DNA of 64,000 nt from DASTCZ01 sp035308165 (GTDB taxonomy: Bacteria > Acidobacteriota > Terriglobia > Acidiferrales > UBA7541), in the NCBI GenBank assembly GCA_035308165.1, contig DATGHC010000046.1:1-64000 (forward strand). The letters are read 5' to 3'. Under the pieces are notes generated by a model. It did not search any database. It had not been told where the DNA came from and saw only the letters and a program-made list of their open reading frames with translations. The translations under genes were made by a program, and so were the position numbers. Below, in pieces: positions 26,931 through 36,170 of the stretch (within the stretch, counting starts at the first letter, position 1; the number at the start of each line of letters is the position of its first letter).

Positions 26931-28427
26931 TTAGATAACACTCTTGCTGGTGATTCCGCGGCTGCGCATGCGGATCAGCTCATCCACGGTGGCGTTCTTG
27001 TAGCCTTGTTTCTGCACCTCGCGGATGAAGTCGGCGCTGACCCCATGGTTCCTGAGATCGATGTATTGGTCCACGGTAAGTTTGTCGTATCCAAGCTCTT
27101 TTAACTCGCGCACATATTCGGCCGAAACGCCGTGGTTTCGCAGCGAAATCAGTTGATCCACGGAAAGTTTGTCCAGCCCCACTGAGCGCATGTCCCGGAT
27201 ATATTCGGGAGTGACGCCGCGATTGCGGATGCTGGATAGATCGTCAATGCTCAAAGTGCTGTAACCCAGATCGCGCATGCCCTTGACGAATTCGCCGGTC
27301 ACGCCGTGATTGCGCATGTTTTCCAATTCCTCCACCGAGGCGTGAGGCATTCCGGCGGCACTCATCTCGCGGACAAAATCCGCACTGACGCCGCGATTGC
27401 GCAGGGAGATTAGATCGTCAATGGAAAGCTTGTCGTAACCCAGGTCTTTCATCTCGCGGATGTATTCCGGCGTTACACCGCGGTTTCGCAGAGTGATCAC
27501 TTGATCCGGAGTGAGTGGACCCAACCCCGCGGCGCGCATGTCCTTGATGTACTCCGGCGTAACGCCATGATTCCGGATCGAGGTCATCTCATCAATGCTC
27601 ATGGAGGTGAAACCCAGGTCGCGCATGCCCTTCACATATTCGGGCGATACGCCGTGGTTGCGCAGCTGAACCAATTCATCCACCGATGGATGAGCCAGCC
27701 CGAGAGTGGCGAAATCCTTTACGAAATCGGGTGACACGCCGTGGTTGCGCAGCGTGACCAGCTGATCCGTGGAGAGATTGGTCAGGCCCGCTGCTTTCAT
27801 CTCTTTCACATACTCCAGGCTTACGCCGTGATTGCGAAGGATGACGAGTTGATCCACGCTCAGATTCTCGTATCCCAGATCGCGCATGCCGGTCACGTAT
27901 TCAATGGTGATGCCGTGATTCATGATGGAGAAGAGTTGATCGAGCGTTAGGTTCGAGTAGCCCATGGCCTTCATCTTCTTGATGAAGTCGCGGCTGATGT
28001 CCCGCTCCGCCATGCGGAAAAGGTCGTCGTTGGAGAGGTCACCATAGCCCATGGACTTCATGGCCTGGGCAAAATCAGGGTTGGGAGTGAATGAGAAATC
28101 TCCGAAGCCCACTCCCTTGTCAAAATCGCCGGTGAAACTAATGGTGCCCGCGTCGCGCCGCATTTCAAAGTGCGCGTTGGCTTTTGTGCTGATGGCGAAA
28201 GTGGGATCCAGTCCCCAAATCTCGGAAATCGCCCGGCTGGTGCCCCAGGTGTTGGTGCCATCTGAATTGGCCCAGTGAAGCTGCAGCCAAATCTCTTCAC
28301 CGCCGGTTTGAAATTGGGCGTGCCAATCTCCCTTGGGCGCATTTTGTGCGGCGATTCCAAGGCAGAGGATGGCGCCGGCCAGTGCGACCAGAGAAACATG
28401 AAGACCCCGAAGCAAATGTTTGCGCAT
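26931..28427 (-). CDS. Secreted protein with tandem 29-residue helical repeats
   Basis: 498 residues. A signal peptide (1-28) and a beta-rich region (to about 115, WHAQFQTGGEEIWLQLHW) precede about twelve full copies plus partial copies of a 29-residue unit. The repeat consensus is LSxDQLxxLRNHGVSxEYVxEMxxLGYxx. Each unit should form two short helices, building a solenoid. Copies are diverged in sequence but keep length exactly, with invariant Gly in HGV/RGV and near-invariant DxL. Similar repeats occur in Acidobacteriota next to or fused with BlaR1/M56-type sensors; here it stands alone. Its stop is four bases from the queG stop. Function unknown; a protein-binding role is likely. Confidence 0.85.
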   Translation of the reverse strand: MRKHLLRGLHVSLVALAGAILCLGIAAQNAPKGDWHAQFQTGGEEIWLQLHWANSDGTNTWGTSRAISEIWGLDPTFAISTKANAHFEMRRDAGTISFTGDFDKGVGFGDFSFTPNPDFAQAMKSMGYGDLSNDDLFRMAERDISRDFIKKMKAMGYSNLTLDQLFSIMNHGITIEYVTGMRDLGYENLSVDQLVILRNHGVSLEYVKEMKAAGLTNLSTDQLVTLRNHGVSPDFVKDFATLGLAHPSVDELVQLRNHGVSPEYVKGMRDLGFTSMSIDEMTSIRNHGVTPEYIKDMRAAGLGPLTPDQVITLRNRGVTPEYIREMKDLGYDKLSIDDLISLRNRGVSADFVREMSAAGMPHASVEELENMRNHGVTGEFVKGMRDLGYSTLSIDDLSSIRNRGVTPEYIRDMRSVGLDKLSVDQLISLRNHGVSAEYVRELKELGYDKLTVDQYIDLRNHGVSADFIREVQKQGYKNATVDELIRMRSRGITSKSVI

Positions 28428-28519
28428 GTCAATATGCTCCTTTTGAACAGGATGCGGGGCGACCAGGACACCCTCCGCCCTTGCCTATACAGACGCCGGA
28501 GGAGGCAAAACGTCACCCT

Positions 28520-28543
28520 GTAGTGCGAAAATATTCGTACTAC
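28520..28543. promoter_or_regulatory. Inverted repeat, probable operator
   Basis: GTAGTGCGAA (28520-28529) and TTCGTACTAC (28534-28543) pair at nine of ten positions around a four-base centre. It lies in the divergent gap, about 100 bases before the 29-residue-repeat gene and 200 before sodA. GTAGT/ACTAC arms resemble BlaI/MecI-type operators. TATTCGTAC recurs in the palindrome before the DUF1111 gene. Confidence 0.55.
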
Positions 28544-28741
28544 TAAGGCGCGATATTTGCCGAGTCCAAAGGAAGAACCCGGGCAGTTGCTTTGTACTGG
28601 GCTTTGTGGGAGTTGTGTCCCGGCTTGACGGAGCGATACAATGGCCTTGCCTCATTTAAATCTCAAACAGCGACCCCCATGGGCCGCGGAAAGGTCTTTC
28701 CCATGGCGGAATCTCAAGCAACACAAAAAAAGGAGAACCCT

Positions 28742-29353
28742 GTGGCTTTCACTCTTCCTCCACTTCCCTATCCGGCCGACGCGCTCGAACCCAGCATTGA
28801 CCGGATGACGATGGAAATTCACCACGACAAGCACCACGGCGCCTACGTCACCAACTTAAATAAGGCGCTTGAGGGTCAGACTAATCTGCAATCACTTTCG
28901 ATTGACGAACTGCTCGCCAAGCTCGATTCAGTTCCGGAGAATATTCGCACCGCCGTGCGCAACAATGGCGGCGGCCACTGGAACCACTCCATGTTCTGGA
29001 AAATTATGAAGAAGGGCGCGGGTGGCGAGCCGACGGGGGATCTGGCGGCAGCCGTTAAGTCCGCGTTCGGATCGTTCGCTGAATTCAAGACCAAGTTTGC
29101 CGCGGCAGGTATGGGCCGGTTCGGCTCGGGCTGGGCCTGGCTGGTGGTCAAAGACGGTAAGCTGGGGATTGAATCTTCTGCCAACCAAGACAATCCGATC
29201 ATGACCGGCGGCAAGCCCGTGTTCGGGCTCGACGTGTGGGAGCATGCCTATTATTTGAAGTATCAGAATAGGCGAGCCGATTACATCGAGGCGTGGTGGA
29301 ACGTGGTTGATTGGAACGCAGTCGCGGATCATTACTCAGCCGCGAAGAAGTAG
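28742..29353 (+). CDS. sodA: Superoxide dismutase, Mn-type
   Basis: 203 residues. FTLPPLPYPADALEPSID opens the mature family sequence. The metal ligands are in EIHHDKHHGAYV (His), GGHWNHSMFW (His) and DVWEHAYYLKYQNRRADYI (Asp, His). GGHWNH and ANQDNP are Mn-type markers, where Fe enzymes have AAQ-NH and SNAG-like residues, so Mn or cambialistic use is expected. The start is the GTG at 28742 with AAGGAG in front; a long upstream extension in the same frame has no family similarity. There is no signal peptide, so it is cytosolic. It removes superoxide. Confidence 0.96.
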   Translation: MAFTLPPLPYPADALEPSIDRMTMEIHHDKHHGAYVTNLNKALEGQTNLQSLSIDELLAKLDSVPENIRTAVRNNGGGHWNHSMFWKIMKKGAGGEPTGDLAAAVKSAFGSFAEFKTKFAAAGMGRFGSGWAWLVVKDGKLGIESSANQDNPIMTGGKPVFGLDVWEHAYYLKYQNRRADYIEAWWNVVDWNAVADHYSAAKK

Positions 29354-29395
29354 GTTTTTGCGTATTCCAAGCACTAGAAAATATTTGCATCGCGC

Positions 29396-29425
29396 GCGGC
29401 CCGTTGAAAACAGCGGGCCGCTTTC
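29396..29425 (+). terminator. Intrinsic terminator of sodA
   Basis: GCGGCCCGTT (29396-29405) pairs with AGCGGGCCGC (29412-29421) and is followed by TTTCCT. It lies 43 bases after the sodA stop. Confidence 0.7.
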
Positions 29426-29450
29426 CTCCTGAGTCACATTCTGTCTGAGT

Positions 29451-30188
29451 ATGAATGCCATTAATTTCAAGACCGCAACTGTACGAGCCGCGCAGATTGG
29501 CTTCCGCGCAACAATAATTCTCTCGCTTTCGCTTTCAGCGTTCGCGCAATCCTGGCAGGACAAACCGTGGACGCAATGGTCCAGCGATGAGTGCAACGCA
29601 ATTCTGATGGCATCGCCCTGGGTGACCACTGCACAGCCGCAAGACCGGAGAAACATTCGTCACGCCGTCTTGCTCTCTTCGACCGCTGTCAGGGAAGCAC
29701 TGCTTCGCCGCATGCAGATCGATCAAAAATATGATTCCATGCCGGCAGAAAGGAAATTGCAATTCGATAAGGAAAACGCAATCTGCCTCGACGACTCCAA
29801 GTACCGCGGCAACATCGTGGTCCGCGTCTGGGGCGGACCGCCGGACAAATCTGAGGGGTCTGCTGAGGCGGGTCAACTTATCGTTTCAAATCGTATAAGG
29901 ATTTCCCCTGCGGAAAATCACGATGCGCCACTCTCCTGTGGCGGCGGCAAGTTTCCGTGGGAATTTGTGCCCGCGGCCCTGAATGCGCAACAAGCGAATC
30001 ATCCAGAACGTGACAACCCCAATTCCAAAGTTCCTGCCGCAACGGATTTCGTTTATCCCCGGGTTGTCGGCGGTAAACCTCTGATTCTTCCCAGCGATTC
30101 AACGCTCGAACTGGATTGGGGACTCAAAGCCGGCACTTTCACTTTTCAAATCGAGAACTTGTCTTTTAGAGGCAAACCCGATTTCTAA
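29451..30188 (+). CDS. Secreted hypothetical protein, GWxTD/acidobacterial type
   Basis: 245 residues with a signal peptide (about 1-32, ending SLSAFAQ). The mature start KPWTQWSSDECNAILMASPWV is a motif seen repeatedly in exported Acidobacteriota proteins of unknown function. A beta-rich C-terminal half follows, with VVRVWGG and LDWGLKAGTFTFQIENLSFRG. It is separated from sodA by the terminator, so it has its own promoter. No enzyme motif is visible. Confidence 0.7.
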   Translation: MNAINFKTATVRAAQIGFRATIILSLSLSAFAQSWQDKPWTQWSSDECNAILMASPWVTTAQPQDRRNIRHAVLLSSTAVREALLRRMQIDQKYDSMPAERKLQFDKENAICLDDSKYRGNIVVRVWGGPPDKSEGSAEAGQLIVSNRIRISPAENHDAPLSCGGGKFPWEFVPAALNAQQANHPERDNPNSKVPAATDFVYPRVVGGKPLILPSDSTLELDWGLKAGTFTFQIENLSFRGKPDF

Positions 30189-30251
30189 TTGCACGGTTTC
30201 ATCCAAAGCACATGTTAGTGGATGGGTTTTTTAGGGACGCCCGCCAGCAAT

Positions 30252-30890
30252 TTATCCCAATGCAGTGGCGGGGCGAGACGGGACTCCGGATACGCGGCTG
30301 GAATGGGGAGACGCGGAAGACGGCAAGGCACGAGGCGCGGGGCGGAAACTGGGCTCGGCATGGTGGTCGATCGCTTGCACCAGACCCGGAGGCATGTTGC
30401 GCGCCGTGGAGAATTGCGTAAGCTCGACCCGGTTGCGCGCGCCGAATTTGGCGAGTAGCGCAGAAACGTGAAACTTTATAGTTCGTTCGCTGACGCCCAG
30501 GCGCGCGGCGATTTCCTTATTGGCGAGATTTTGCGTGACGGCCTGCAAGACTTCTTGCTCGCGGCGGCTGAGGGACACGTTGCTGGTTCCCACTCCGGCG
30601 CACTCCAGCAGCATGGCCGCGCGCGCGGTCACGCTTTCAACCAGATCTTCGCCCGCGCCAAAAACGAGCGCCAATTCTTCAGGTGAACAGTGGTGGGAGA
30701 GACAGTAGATGGCGAGCAGGCTTGCCGCTCGTTCGAGAGGCAAACGGCCGTGCTCATCGGCGTCCACACGGAAGCGAACCGTGCCGGACTTACGGTCGCA
30801 GAAAACGTAATACTGCGGTTTCAGACGCTCCAGCTTTTTTGAATCTCTGTCGCTTTCACGCGACCCGAACAGACTCCGAATACTCTTCAC
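30252..30890 (-). CDS. LuxR-type transcriptional regulator
   Basis: 212 residues. The C-terminal LuxR/FixJ helix-turn-helix is complete: SLSRREQEVLQAVTQNLANKEIAARLGVSERTIKFHVSALLAKFGARNRVEL. The N-terminal 110 residues are not a response-regulator receiver; they start VKSIRSLFGSRESDRD and contain a small beta region YYVFCDRKSGTVRFRV. The signal is unknown. The start is the GTG at 30890, preceded by AGAAGG; the TTG at 30947 lacks a site. The C-terminal 40 residues are Pro/Ser-rich and probably disordered. Confidence 0.85.
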   Translation of the reverse strand: MKSIRSLFGSRESDRDSKKLERLKPQYYVFCDRKSGTVRFRVDADEHGRLPLERAASLLAIYCLSHHCSPEELALVFGAGEDLVESVTARAAMLLECAGVGTSNVSLSRREQEVLQAVTQNLANKEIAARLGVSERTIKFHVSALLAKFGARNRVELTQFSTARNMPPGLVQAIDHHAEPSFRPAPRALPSSASPHSSRVSGVPSRPATALG

Positions 30891-31349
30891 TCGGCCTTCT
30901 CTTTCCGGGCGCACTGGGCACGCCGCTGTGCGCGAAAAGTTGGTCAAGTCTCAGCTTCCGGGGCGAAACGGAGCCAATCGGAAAATGTCTAGTCCGCGAC
31001 GGGAATAAGTTCGCCTGAACAAAGGCCCGGCCGGGGATGGGATTCCACCGGCAGGAAATGGGAGCAACCTGAAGACGTCGCCGCGTTTCGATCTAAAACA
31101 GTTTTTGTTGGCCTGTGCTTGCAACCGTTCGCGCCCCAACGAATACAATGCAATCGCTGGTGTGGGTGCACGATTGATGCCATCCCGACACCGAATATAT
31201 TGCCAATGGATTCAAGGGCTTACGGGCGGAGGTGCGCGTTCCAGCACTATTTACTCTGTAGGGATTTCCAGCGAGCGTAAGAAATTCCCAACCCCAACCA
31301 GCTTCTCGCATACAATGTGGCCGCTTTAGTTGCTGACGGGAGGATGCAA
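30891..31349. other. Divergent intergenic region, luxR and PuuD-like genes
   Basis: 459 bases. Short frames occur on both strands but show no ribosome sites or family similarity. TACAAT at about 31312, 38 bases before the 31350 start, is a plausible -10 box; no matching -35 is clear. Confidence 0.35.
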
Positions 31350-32105
31350 ATGGCCTTACCAGCGATTGCCGCGGAGATCCTTTGGAAACTCAACATTCTG
31401 TTCCCCGGGGGCGGCGACATGGCCGAGCAAATCTCCCTGCGGTGGATGCATATCGTTTTCGGAACTATGTGGATCGGATTTATCTATTTCCTGAACCTGG
31501 TGATGACCCCGACATTGAACAAGTTGGACGGACAAACGCGCGGCAAGATTTATCCGCTGATGGTTTCAAAGCTTACTCCCTGGCTGGCAATATCCGCGGG
31601 GCTCACCTGGCTTGCGGGGTTCCGATATTTCATGATCCTTGCAAAAACGGATGCAACGAATATTGGCGACTCCAGCCTGCTGTGGAAATGGTTGGGGACA
31701 TGGCTCGCGCTCTGGCTCGTTACCGCCGCCCTATTGCTTGTGTCGCTTCGCATGTTTAACAACGGTTGGGTTCTTGCGCTGGTAGCGACGATTCTTGTGT
31801 CCGCCATCGGGTGGCTCGTGCTTGGATTTCTTTCTAATCCCGGCACCAGCAACCGAACGCTGTGCATTGGCGTAGGGGGAGGAATCGGCACCGTCTTATT
31901 TGTGTTTTCGATAGTTCTTTCGCGGTCGCTGAAGAAAATTGCGGGTTGGATGACCATCGCCGAGGGTGGCGCTCCCATGCATCCCGACGCACCCAAATTA
32001 ATTCGGCGGATGTTCCTGATGGGACGATTGGGAATGTGGTTGTCCTTTCCAATGCTGTTTTTCATGGGCGCTTCTAACCACTATCCATTTCTTTCCGGGC
32101 GGTAG
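31350..32105 (+). CDS. PuuD-like (urate hydroxylase N-terminal type) membrane protein
   Basis: 251 residues, about six to seven membrane segments. The blocks ISLRWMHIVFGTMWIGFIYFLNLV, LTPWLAISAGLTWLAGFRYFMIL and WLGTWLALWLVTAALLL match the membrane domain of bacterial PuuD, without its C-terminal cytochrome c domain. In PuuD the membrane part carries urate oxidation; here the electron-accepting cytochrome would have to come from elsewhere. GGGAGG precedes the ATG at 31350. It is followed by murJ after about 100 bases. Confidence 0.72.
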   Translation: MALPAIAAEILWKLNILFPGGGDMAEQISLRWMHIVFGTMWIGFIYFLNLVMTPTLNKLDGQTRGKIYPLMVSKLTPWLAISAGLTWLAGFRYFMILAKTDATNIGDSSLLWKWLGTWLALWLVTAALLLVSLRMFNNGWVLALVATILVSAIGWLVLGFLSNPGTSNRTLCIGVGGGIGTVLFVFSIVLSRSLKKIAGWMTIAEGGAPMHPDAPKLIRRMFLMGRLGMWLSFPMLFFMGASNHYPFLSGR

Positions 32106-32209
32106 GAAAGCGTACGTCGGGCTGAAATAGGTTAGGCGCTCAGATTTAGCACGCCTTTCAAATACAACTCTTGGCGGCGCAAGAGCAATCCGAGACAATT
32201 CCTTCCAGT

Positions 32210-33841
32210 ATGTCCGCCGACATCCCAATCAACTTGCACGGTGAGGTGAAGGGCAAAGCCGCTCACACGCTGGGAAAACAAATTGCATTTTCCACCGCGA
32301 TCGTCATGGGCAGCGTACTGCTGAGCCGCGTCCTTGGCTTCGGGCGCGAGTGGGCAGTTGCACACCTGGTGGGGTCGAATGCGACGACGGACGCGTATTA
32401 TGCGGCGTTCACGCTGCCCGACTTCTTGAATTACCTGGTGGCCGCGGGTTCGCTGAGCGTCACATTCATTCCCGTTTTTTCCAAATACATGGCGGCGAAG
32501 GACGAGGCGGAAGGCTGGCGGGTTTTTTCGATCGTAGTGACGTTCATGGGATTGGTGCTGGCAGGAGTGGTGATTGTGGCGGAGATATTCGCGCCGCAGC
32601 TGGTTTCCGTGATTGCACCCGGATTCGGACCCGAAGAAAAGATGCGCGTGGTTTCGCTGACGCGGCTGATGCTCCCCGCGCAGTTCTGTTTCTATATGGG
32701 CGGAATCTTGAGCGCGGTGCAATACGCAAAGGGGCAGTTCGTAGTGCCCTCGCTGGCGCCGCTGATTTACAACATTGGAATTATTTTGTTTGGAGTGCTC
32801 CTGTCCGCGCGGATGGGGATAGCGGGATTTGCCGTTGGTGTTCTGGCCGGGGCCATCGCGGGAAATTTCCTGTTGCAGGTTTACGGTGCGAAACGGGCGG
32901 GCGCGAAGTTCCTGCCGTCGCTGAATATCCGCCATCCGGGATTCATCATGTTTGTGAAGTTGGCGATTCCAATCATGCTGGCGCTTTCGCTCTCGTTTAC
33001 TGACGACTGGATCATTCGCTGGTTCGGGTCTTACTTGCAGCCGGCCTCCATCACGTGGCTCAGCTACGCGAAGACGCTGATGCGCGTGCCGCTGGGAATT
33101 GTGGGACAGGCCATCGGCGTGGCCTCATTCCCGGTGATGGCGCACTTATTCTCCGAGAAGCGGTTCGACGAGCTGGACAGAATCCTGAGCGGCACGATGA
33201 AGGGCATGATCGTGCTGCTCATGCCGATAACGGCACTGACCGTGGCGCAGAGCGTCCCCTTGGTGCACCTGGTTTTTTCGCATACGCGTCTGCATGAATC
33301 CGATTTACTGGCGACGGCGGGCACGCTGGTGTGGTTTTCGGTGGGCATGATCGCCTGGGGCGCTCAAAACATTTTGGCTCGCGCATTTTATGCCATGCAC
33401 GACACGATTACTCCGGCAGTGGTGGGCACGGCCATCACCATTCTGAATATTCCTGTGTACTGGATTCTCGCGAAGCACATGCAGCATTTGGGGCTGGCCA
33501 TGGCCAGCTCGATTGGGATCACCGCGTACACCATTGTCTTATTCGCGCTTCTGGCCCGTCGCACCACCGGAACCGGAGTGCACTCATTGCTTGGGTTCTT
33601 CGGGAAAATATTGCTGGCGAGCGCCGTGGCAGGTTTTGCGTGTTGGGAGCTGGTTGGATGGCTGGGGACCCATATCTCTTGGAAGACGCTCTCGGGCTCG
33701 TTCCTGGATTTGACGATTACCACGATAGCCGGCTTGGCATTGACGGTACTGCTGGCAAAAGTGCTTGGCGTACAGGAAGTGAATGGTTATCTGAAGAGGT
33801 TCGGCGGCGCGTTCAGGCGAATGACGCGAAAATCTGCGTAG
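32210..33841 (+). CDS. murJ: Lipid II flippase MurJ (MviN)
   Basis: 543 residues with about 14 membrane segments, the usual size. Family blocks include SVLLSRVLGFGREWAVAHLVG, AYYAAFTLPDFLNYLVAAGSLSVTFIPVFSKY and LARAFYAMHDTITPAVVG. Conserved arginines in the first segment (RVLGFGRE) correspond to residues essential in E. coli. MurJ moves the peptidoglycan precursor across the inner membrane. The ATG at 32210 is chosen over a TTG at 32171; neither has a strong ribosome site. Confidence 0.96.
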   Translation: MSADIPINLHGEVKGKAAHTLGKQIAFSTAIVMGSVLLSRVLGFGREWAVAHLVGSNATTDAYYAAFTLPDFLNYLVAAGSLSVTFIPVFSKYMAAKDEAEGWRVFSIVVTFMGLVLAGVVIVAEIFAPQLVSVIAPGFGPEEKMRVVSLTRLMLPAQFCFYMGGILSAVQYAKGQFVVPSLAPLIYNIGIILFGVLLSARMGIAGFAVGVLAGAIAGNFLLQVYGAKRAGAKFLPSLNIRHPGFIMFVKLAIPIMLALSLSFTDDWIIRWFGSYLQPASITWLSYAKTLMRVPLGIVGQAIGVASFPVMAHLFSEKRFDELDRILSGTMKGMIVLLMPITALTVAQSVPLVHLVFSHTRLHESDLLATAGTLVWFSVGMIAWGAQNILARAFYAMHDTITPAVVGTAITILNIPVYWILAKHMQHLGLAMASSIGITAYTIVLFALLARRTTGTGVHSLLGFFGKILLASAVAGFACWELVGWLGTHISWKTLSGSFLDLTITTIAGLALTVLLAKVLGVQEVNGYLKRFGGAFRRMTRKSA

Positions 33842-34004
33842 GTTCCGCGTACGGCACGCCCTTCTTTGAAATCTATTCTCCCATGGAGGGCGCGGATAGT
33901 CCCCGGGTGATTCCGCTTTCAACCTGACCTTCCAAACCGGAAGTGTTGATAGCAAAACCATGACTCATATCGGGGGAGTTCTGCAAATGTGGACCGAAAT
34001 TTCC

Positions 34005-34493
34005 CTAGCGCGGGAGAGAGTTGATTTCCTGCTCGACCTGGCGTCTGAATTCCAATGGATGTGCAATCTTCGGGAAGGGCTCTGGCGTGCCTCCTGTCCC
34101 ACGGATCACGACCGTGCCAAAGGAAAGAATCCGGCCCATGAAATTCTCTTCGACTTCGATGCTTTCCACCTTTTGAAGAAGGATTTCAAGTGTTCTGCGC
34201 TTCATGATGCCCACCTTTATGAGCACGCGCTTATTTGTGACCGCCATTTCCGTGGCGTTCCGGCGAATCATGCCAATGAGGATCACAATCACCGCGGCAA
34301 CAATCAGGACGGCGCCCAGCCATACGTAGGGGCGATTGTCATCGCCGCTATGGTAGTAGGAAATGAGCGCGATGCCGGGAGCCAAAAGAAACAGTATGGA
34401 AAGAAATGTGTGCCAAACCAAAACGATCCAGTGGAGCCTGGTTTCGTAAATAATATTTTCCCCGGGGATGAGGTTCCTTGTGGCGTAGCTCAT
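34005..34493 (-). CDS. Bacterial PH-domain membrane protein (YdbS/bPH2-like)
   Basis: 162 residues. Two membrane segments (about 24-50 and 60-80) precede a bPH_2 domain with EMAVTNKRVLIKVGIMKRRTLEILLQKVESIEVEENFMGRILSFGTVVIRGTGG, the family hallmark. The ATG at 34493 follows AGGGA, 11 bases after the stop of the glycosyltransferase gene, so the two are co-transcribed. Function unknown; YdbS/YdbT-type proteins affect envelope stress phenotypes in Bacillus. Confidence 0.85.
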   Translation of the reverse strand: MSYATRNLIPGENIIYETRLHWIVLVWHTFLSILFLLAPGIALISYYHSGDDNRPYVWLGAVLIVAAVIVILIGMIRRNATEMAVTNKRVLIKVGIMKRRTLEILLQKVESIEVEENFMGRILSFGTVVIRGTGGTPEPFPKIAHPLEFRRQVEQEINSLPR

Positions 34494-34504
34494 GGGTTGT
34501 GTCC

Positions 34505-35692
34505 CTAGAGGATACGCGTTTGGCCGGCGGAAACAAGACGGTAGCGAATCCCTCGCCAGGTAATGTTGCGGCTGAACGCCGATACAATGAAATTCACGGC
34601 ATAGAGAAACGGAACAAGTGGAGAAAGAATCGTCCAGGCCCAGGCATAGCTTTCGAGCTTGTGCTTCCAGGCGGGTAACAACTCCAGCGCGGCGACCCAC
34701 CGCAAAACTCCCTTCGCCGCAGCCAGCAGAAGAATCAGCAACAGGAGCACGGCAGTCTCCAGCCAGAGCTGATCATTAATCCAGGCCTGCACCAGGAGGA
34801 TGCCACCGACGATAAACGTAGCGCAGTAAATCAAGTGCGCGAGCGCCCCGGCTCCCCACATCCCCGCCGCGTAAACGCGAGTGATGGTGATCTGACGATT
34901 TGTAAACTCGAGCAATTCCCCGAAGTTGCTGTCCCGAAGAGTGGGCATCAGGCATTCCGGCACAAATTCGATGCGCTTGCCCGACATGCGCAAGGCACGC
35001 GTCATCGCCCAATCGTCGCTGACCGCGCCCGTCCAATGAGTCGCTACCGCAGCCTGCTCAAACATGGAGCGGCGAATGGCCGTTCCTCCGCCCCAACAAA
35101 AAGTACGGCCTGGCTGGCCTTGCAAGGTTGCGATGCTTGAATCCCAGGCCGCGCCGAATGCGCTCCAAAAACCGCCGCGATTGGGCAGCCACCACCGGAA
35201 CGTGGTGGAGGCGCCGAGGTTGACGTCGGAGAGTGGCGCTACCAGATGCGTAAGCCACTGCCGGCCGGGGCGGCCGTCGGAATCCGCGAACACGAATACA
35301 TCAAAACTGGGATCGAGTTGCCCTACTGCAATCCGCAGGTTGTTCACTTTTTCCCCGCAGGCCTCCGGCTTGCCGGCGATGACCAGGTGTGCGGGCGCGC
35401 CACTTGCTTCCACGACATGTCGGACGGTCTTGGAGGCCGGATCATCGGAGCGAGCCATCACAAAAAAAATTTCGAAACTCGGATAATCCTGCTCGGTGAG
35501 CGCGGAAAGATTTTCCTCGAGGCCCGGCTCCAGCCCTTTACAGGGACAGATAAGCGCAACGCGCGGTGAAAAGAATCCAGGATGGCGCAGCAATCCGCGG
35601 CGCGCTTTGGCCAGCCACTGCAGTCCTCCCCAAAGCGACCACAAACCAAAAAGCAGTTCGGCGACTACCATGGCGTAAAACAAGTTCTGCAT
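34505..35692 (-). CDS. GT21-like (ceramide glucosyltransferase/HpnI-type) membrane glycosyltransferase
   Basis: 395 residues. One N-terminal membrane helix, a GT-A domain with VALICPCKGLEPGLEENL, the DxD-like FADSD at 135-139, SDDWAMTRALR and RQITITRVYA, then three C-terminal membrane helices. The order of these motifs fits family GT21, which includes eukaryotic ceramide glucosyltransferase and the bacterial hopanoid protein HpnI. The acceptor is therefore probably a membrane lipid. No hpn genes are in the window, so hopanoid involvement is not shown. Confidence 0.8.
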   Translation of the reverse strand: MQNLFYAMVVAELLFGLWSLWGGLQWLAKARRGLLRHPGFFSPRVALICPCKGLEPGLEENLSALTEQDYPSFEIFFVMARSDDPASKTVRHVVEASGAPAHLVIAGKPEACGEKVNNLRIAVGQLDPSFDVFVFADSDGRPGRQWLTHLVAPLSDVNLGASTTFRWWLPNRGGFWSAFGAAWDSSIATLQGQPGRTFCWGGGTAIRRSMFEQAAVATHWTGAVSDDWAMTRALRMSGKRIEFVPECLMPTLRDSNFGELLEFTNRQITITRVYAAGMWGAGALAHLIYCATFIVGGILLVQAWINDQLWLETAVLLLLILLLAAAKGVLRWVAALELLPAWKHKLESYAWAWTILSPLVPFLYAVNFIVSAFSRNITWRGIRYRLVSAGQTRIL

Positions 35693-35784
35693 AAGCCAGG
35701 ATGCCCCGCCGCGATTCTCGCATGCGCGCGGCCCGGTTTGCGGGTAGAATCACGCGCGAGTTCCGGCATTGCAAAGGGGGGAGA

Positions 35785-36138
35785 ATGGCACTTCGGATGG
35801 ACCCGGCGAGGGTCACGACAGCGTTTGAATTGGATGGATTTCGAGTGGTTCGCACGCTGGGAATTGTCCGCGGGATCGTGGTGCGCTCGCGGAGCGTGAT
35901 TGGCAACCTGGGCGCGGCGCTGCAAACGATCGTCGGCGGCAACATTACAATATTCACCGAACTGTGCGAGAAGACGCGCGAAGACGCATTCGAGTTGATG
36001 GTGGACCACGCGGTGACGCGGGGCGCCAACGCCATCGTCGGAATGCGCTACGATGCCACGGAAATCATGAATGGCGTCACCGAAGTGCTGGCTTACGGCA
36101 CAGCTGTGGTGGTGGAGCCGGTATCGTCCGCACAATGA
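35785..36138 (+). CDS. YbjQ/UPF0145 (DUF74) family protein
   Basis: 117 residues. Matches to the YbjQ fold: GIVRGIVVRSRSVIGNLGAALQTIVGGNI, TREDAFELMVDHAVTRGANAIVGMRYD and VLAYGTAVVVE. The family forms pentamers and is sometimes annotated as heavy-metal binding, without firm evidence. GGGGGGA precedes the ATG. It lies 32 bases before the Ser/Thr kinase gene on the same strand, and the two are probably co-transcribed. Confidence 0.88.
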   Translation: MALRMDPARVTTAFELDGFRVVRTLGIVRGIVVRSRSVIGNLGAALQTIVGGNITIFTELCEKTREDAFELMVDHAVTRGANAIVGMRYDATEIMNGVTEVLAYGTAVVVEPVSSAQ

Positions 36139-36170
36139 TGTCTGCGCGGGGATGATAGACTACCGGCGCT

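Noticed and set aside
26931..28100. Regular 87-base periodicity suggestive of a CRISPR or DNA satellite
   Set aside because: It is the coding periodicity of 29-residue repeats; the DNA copies are diverged and in frame, with no spacers.
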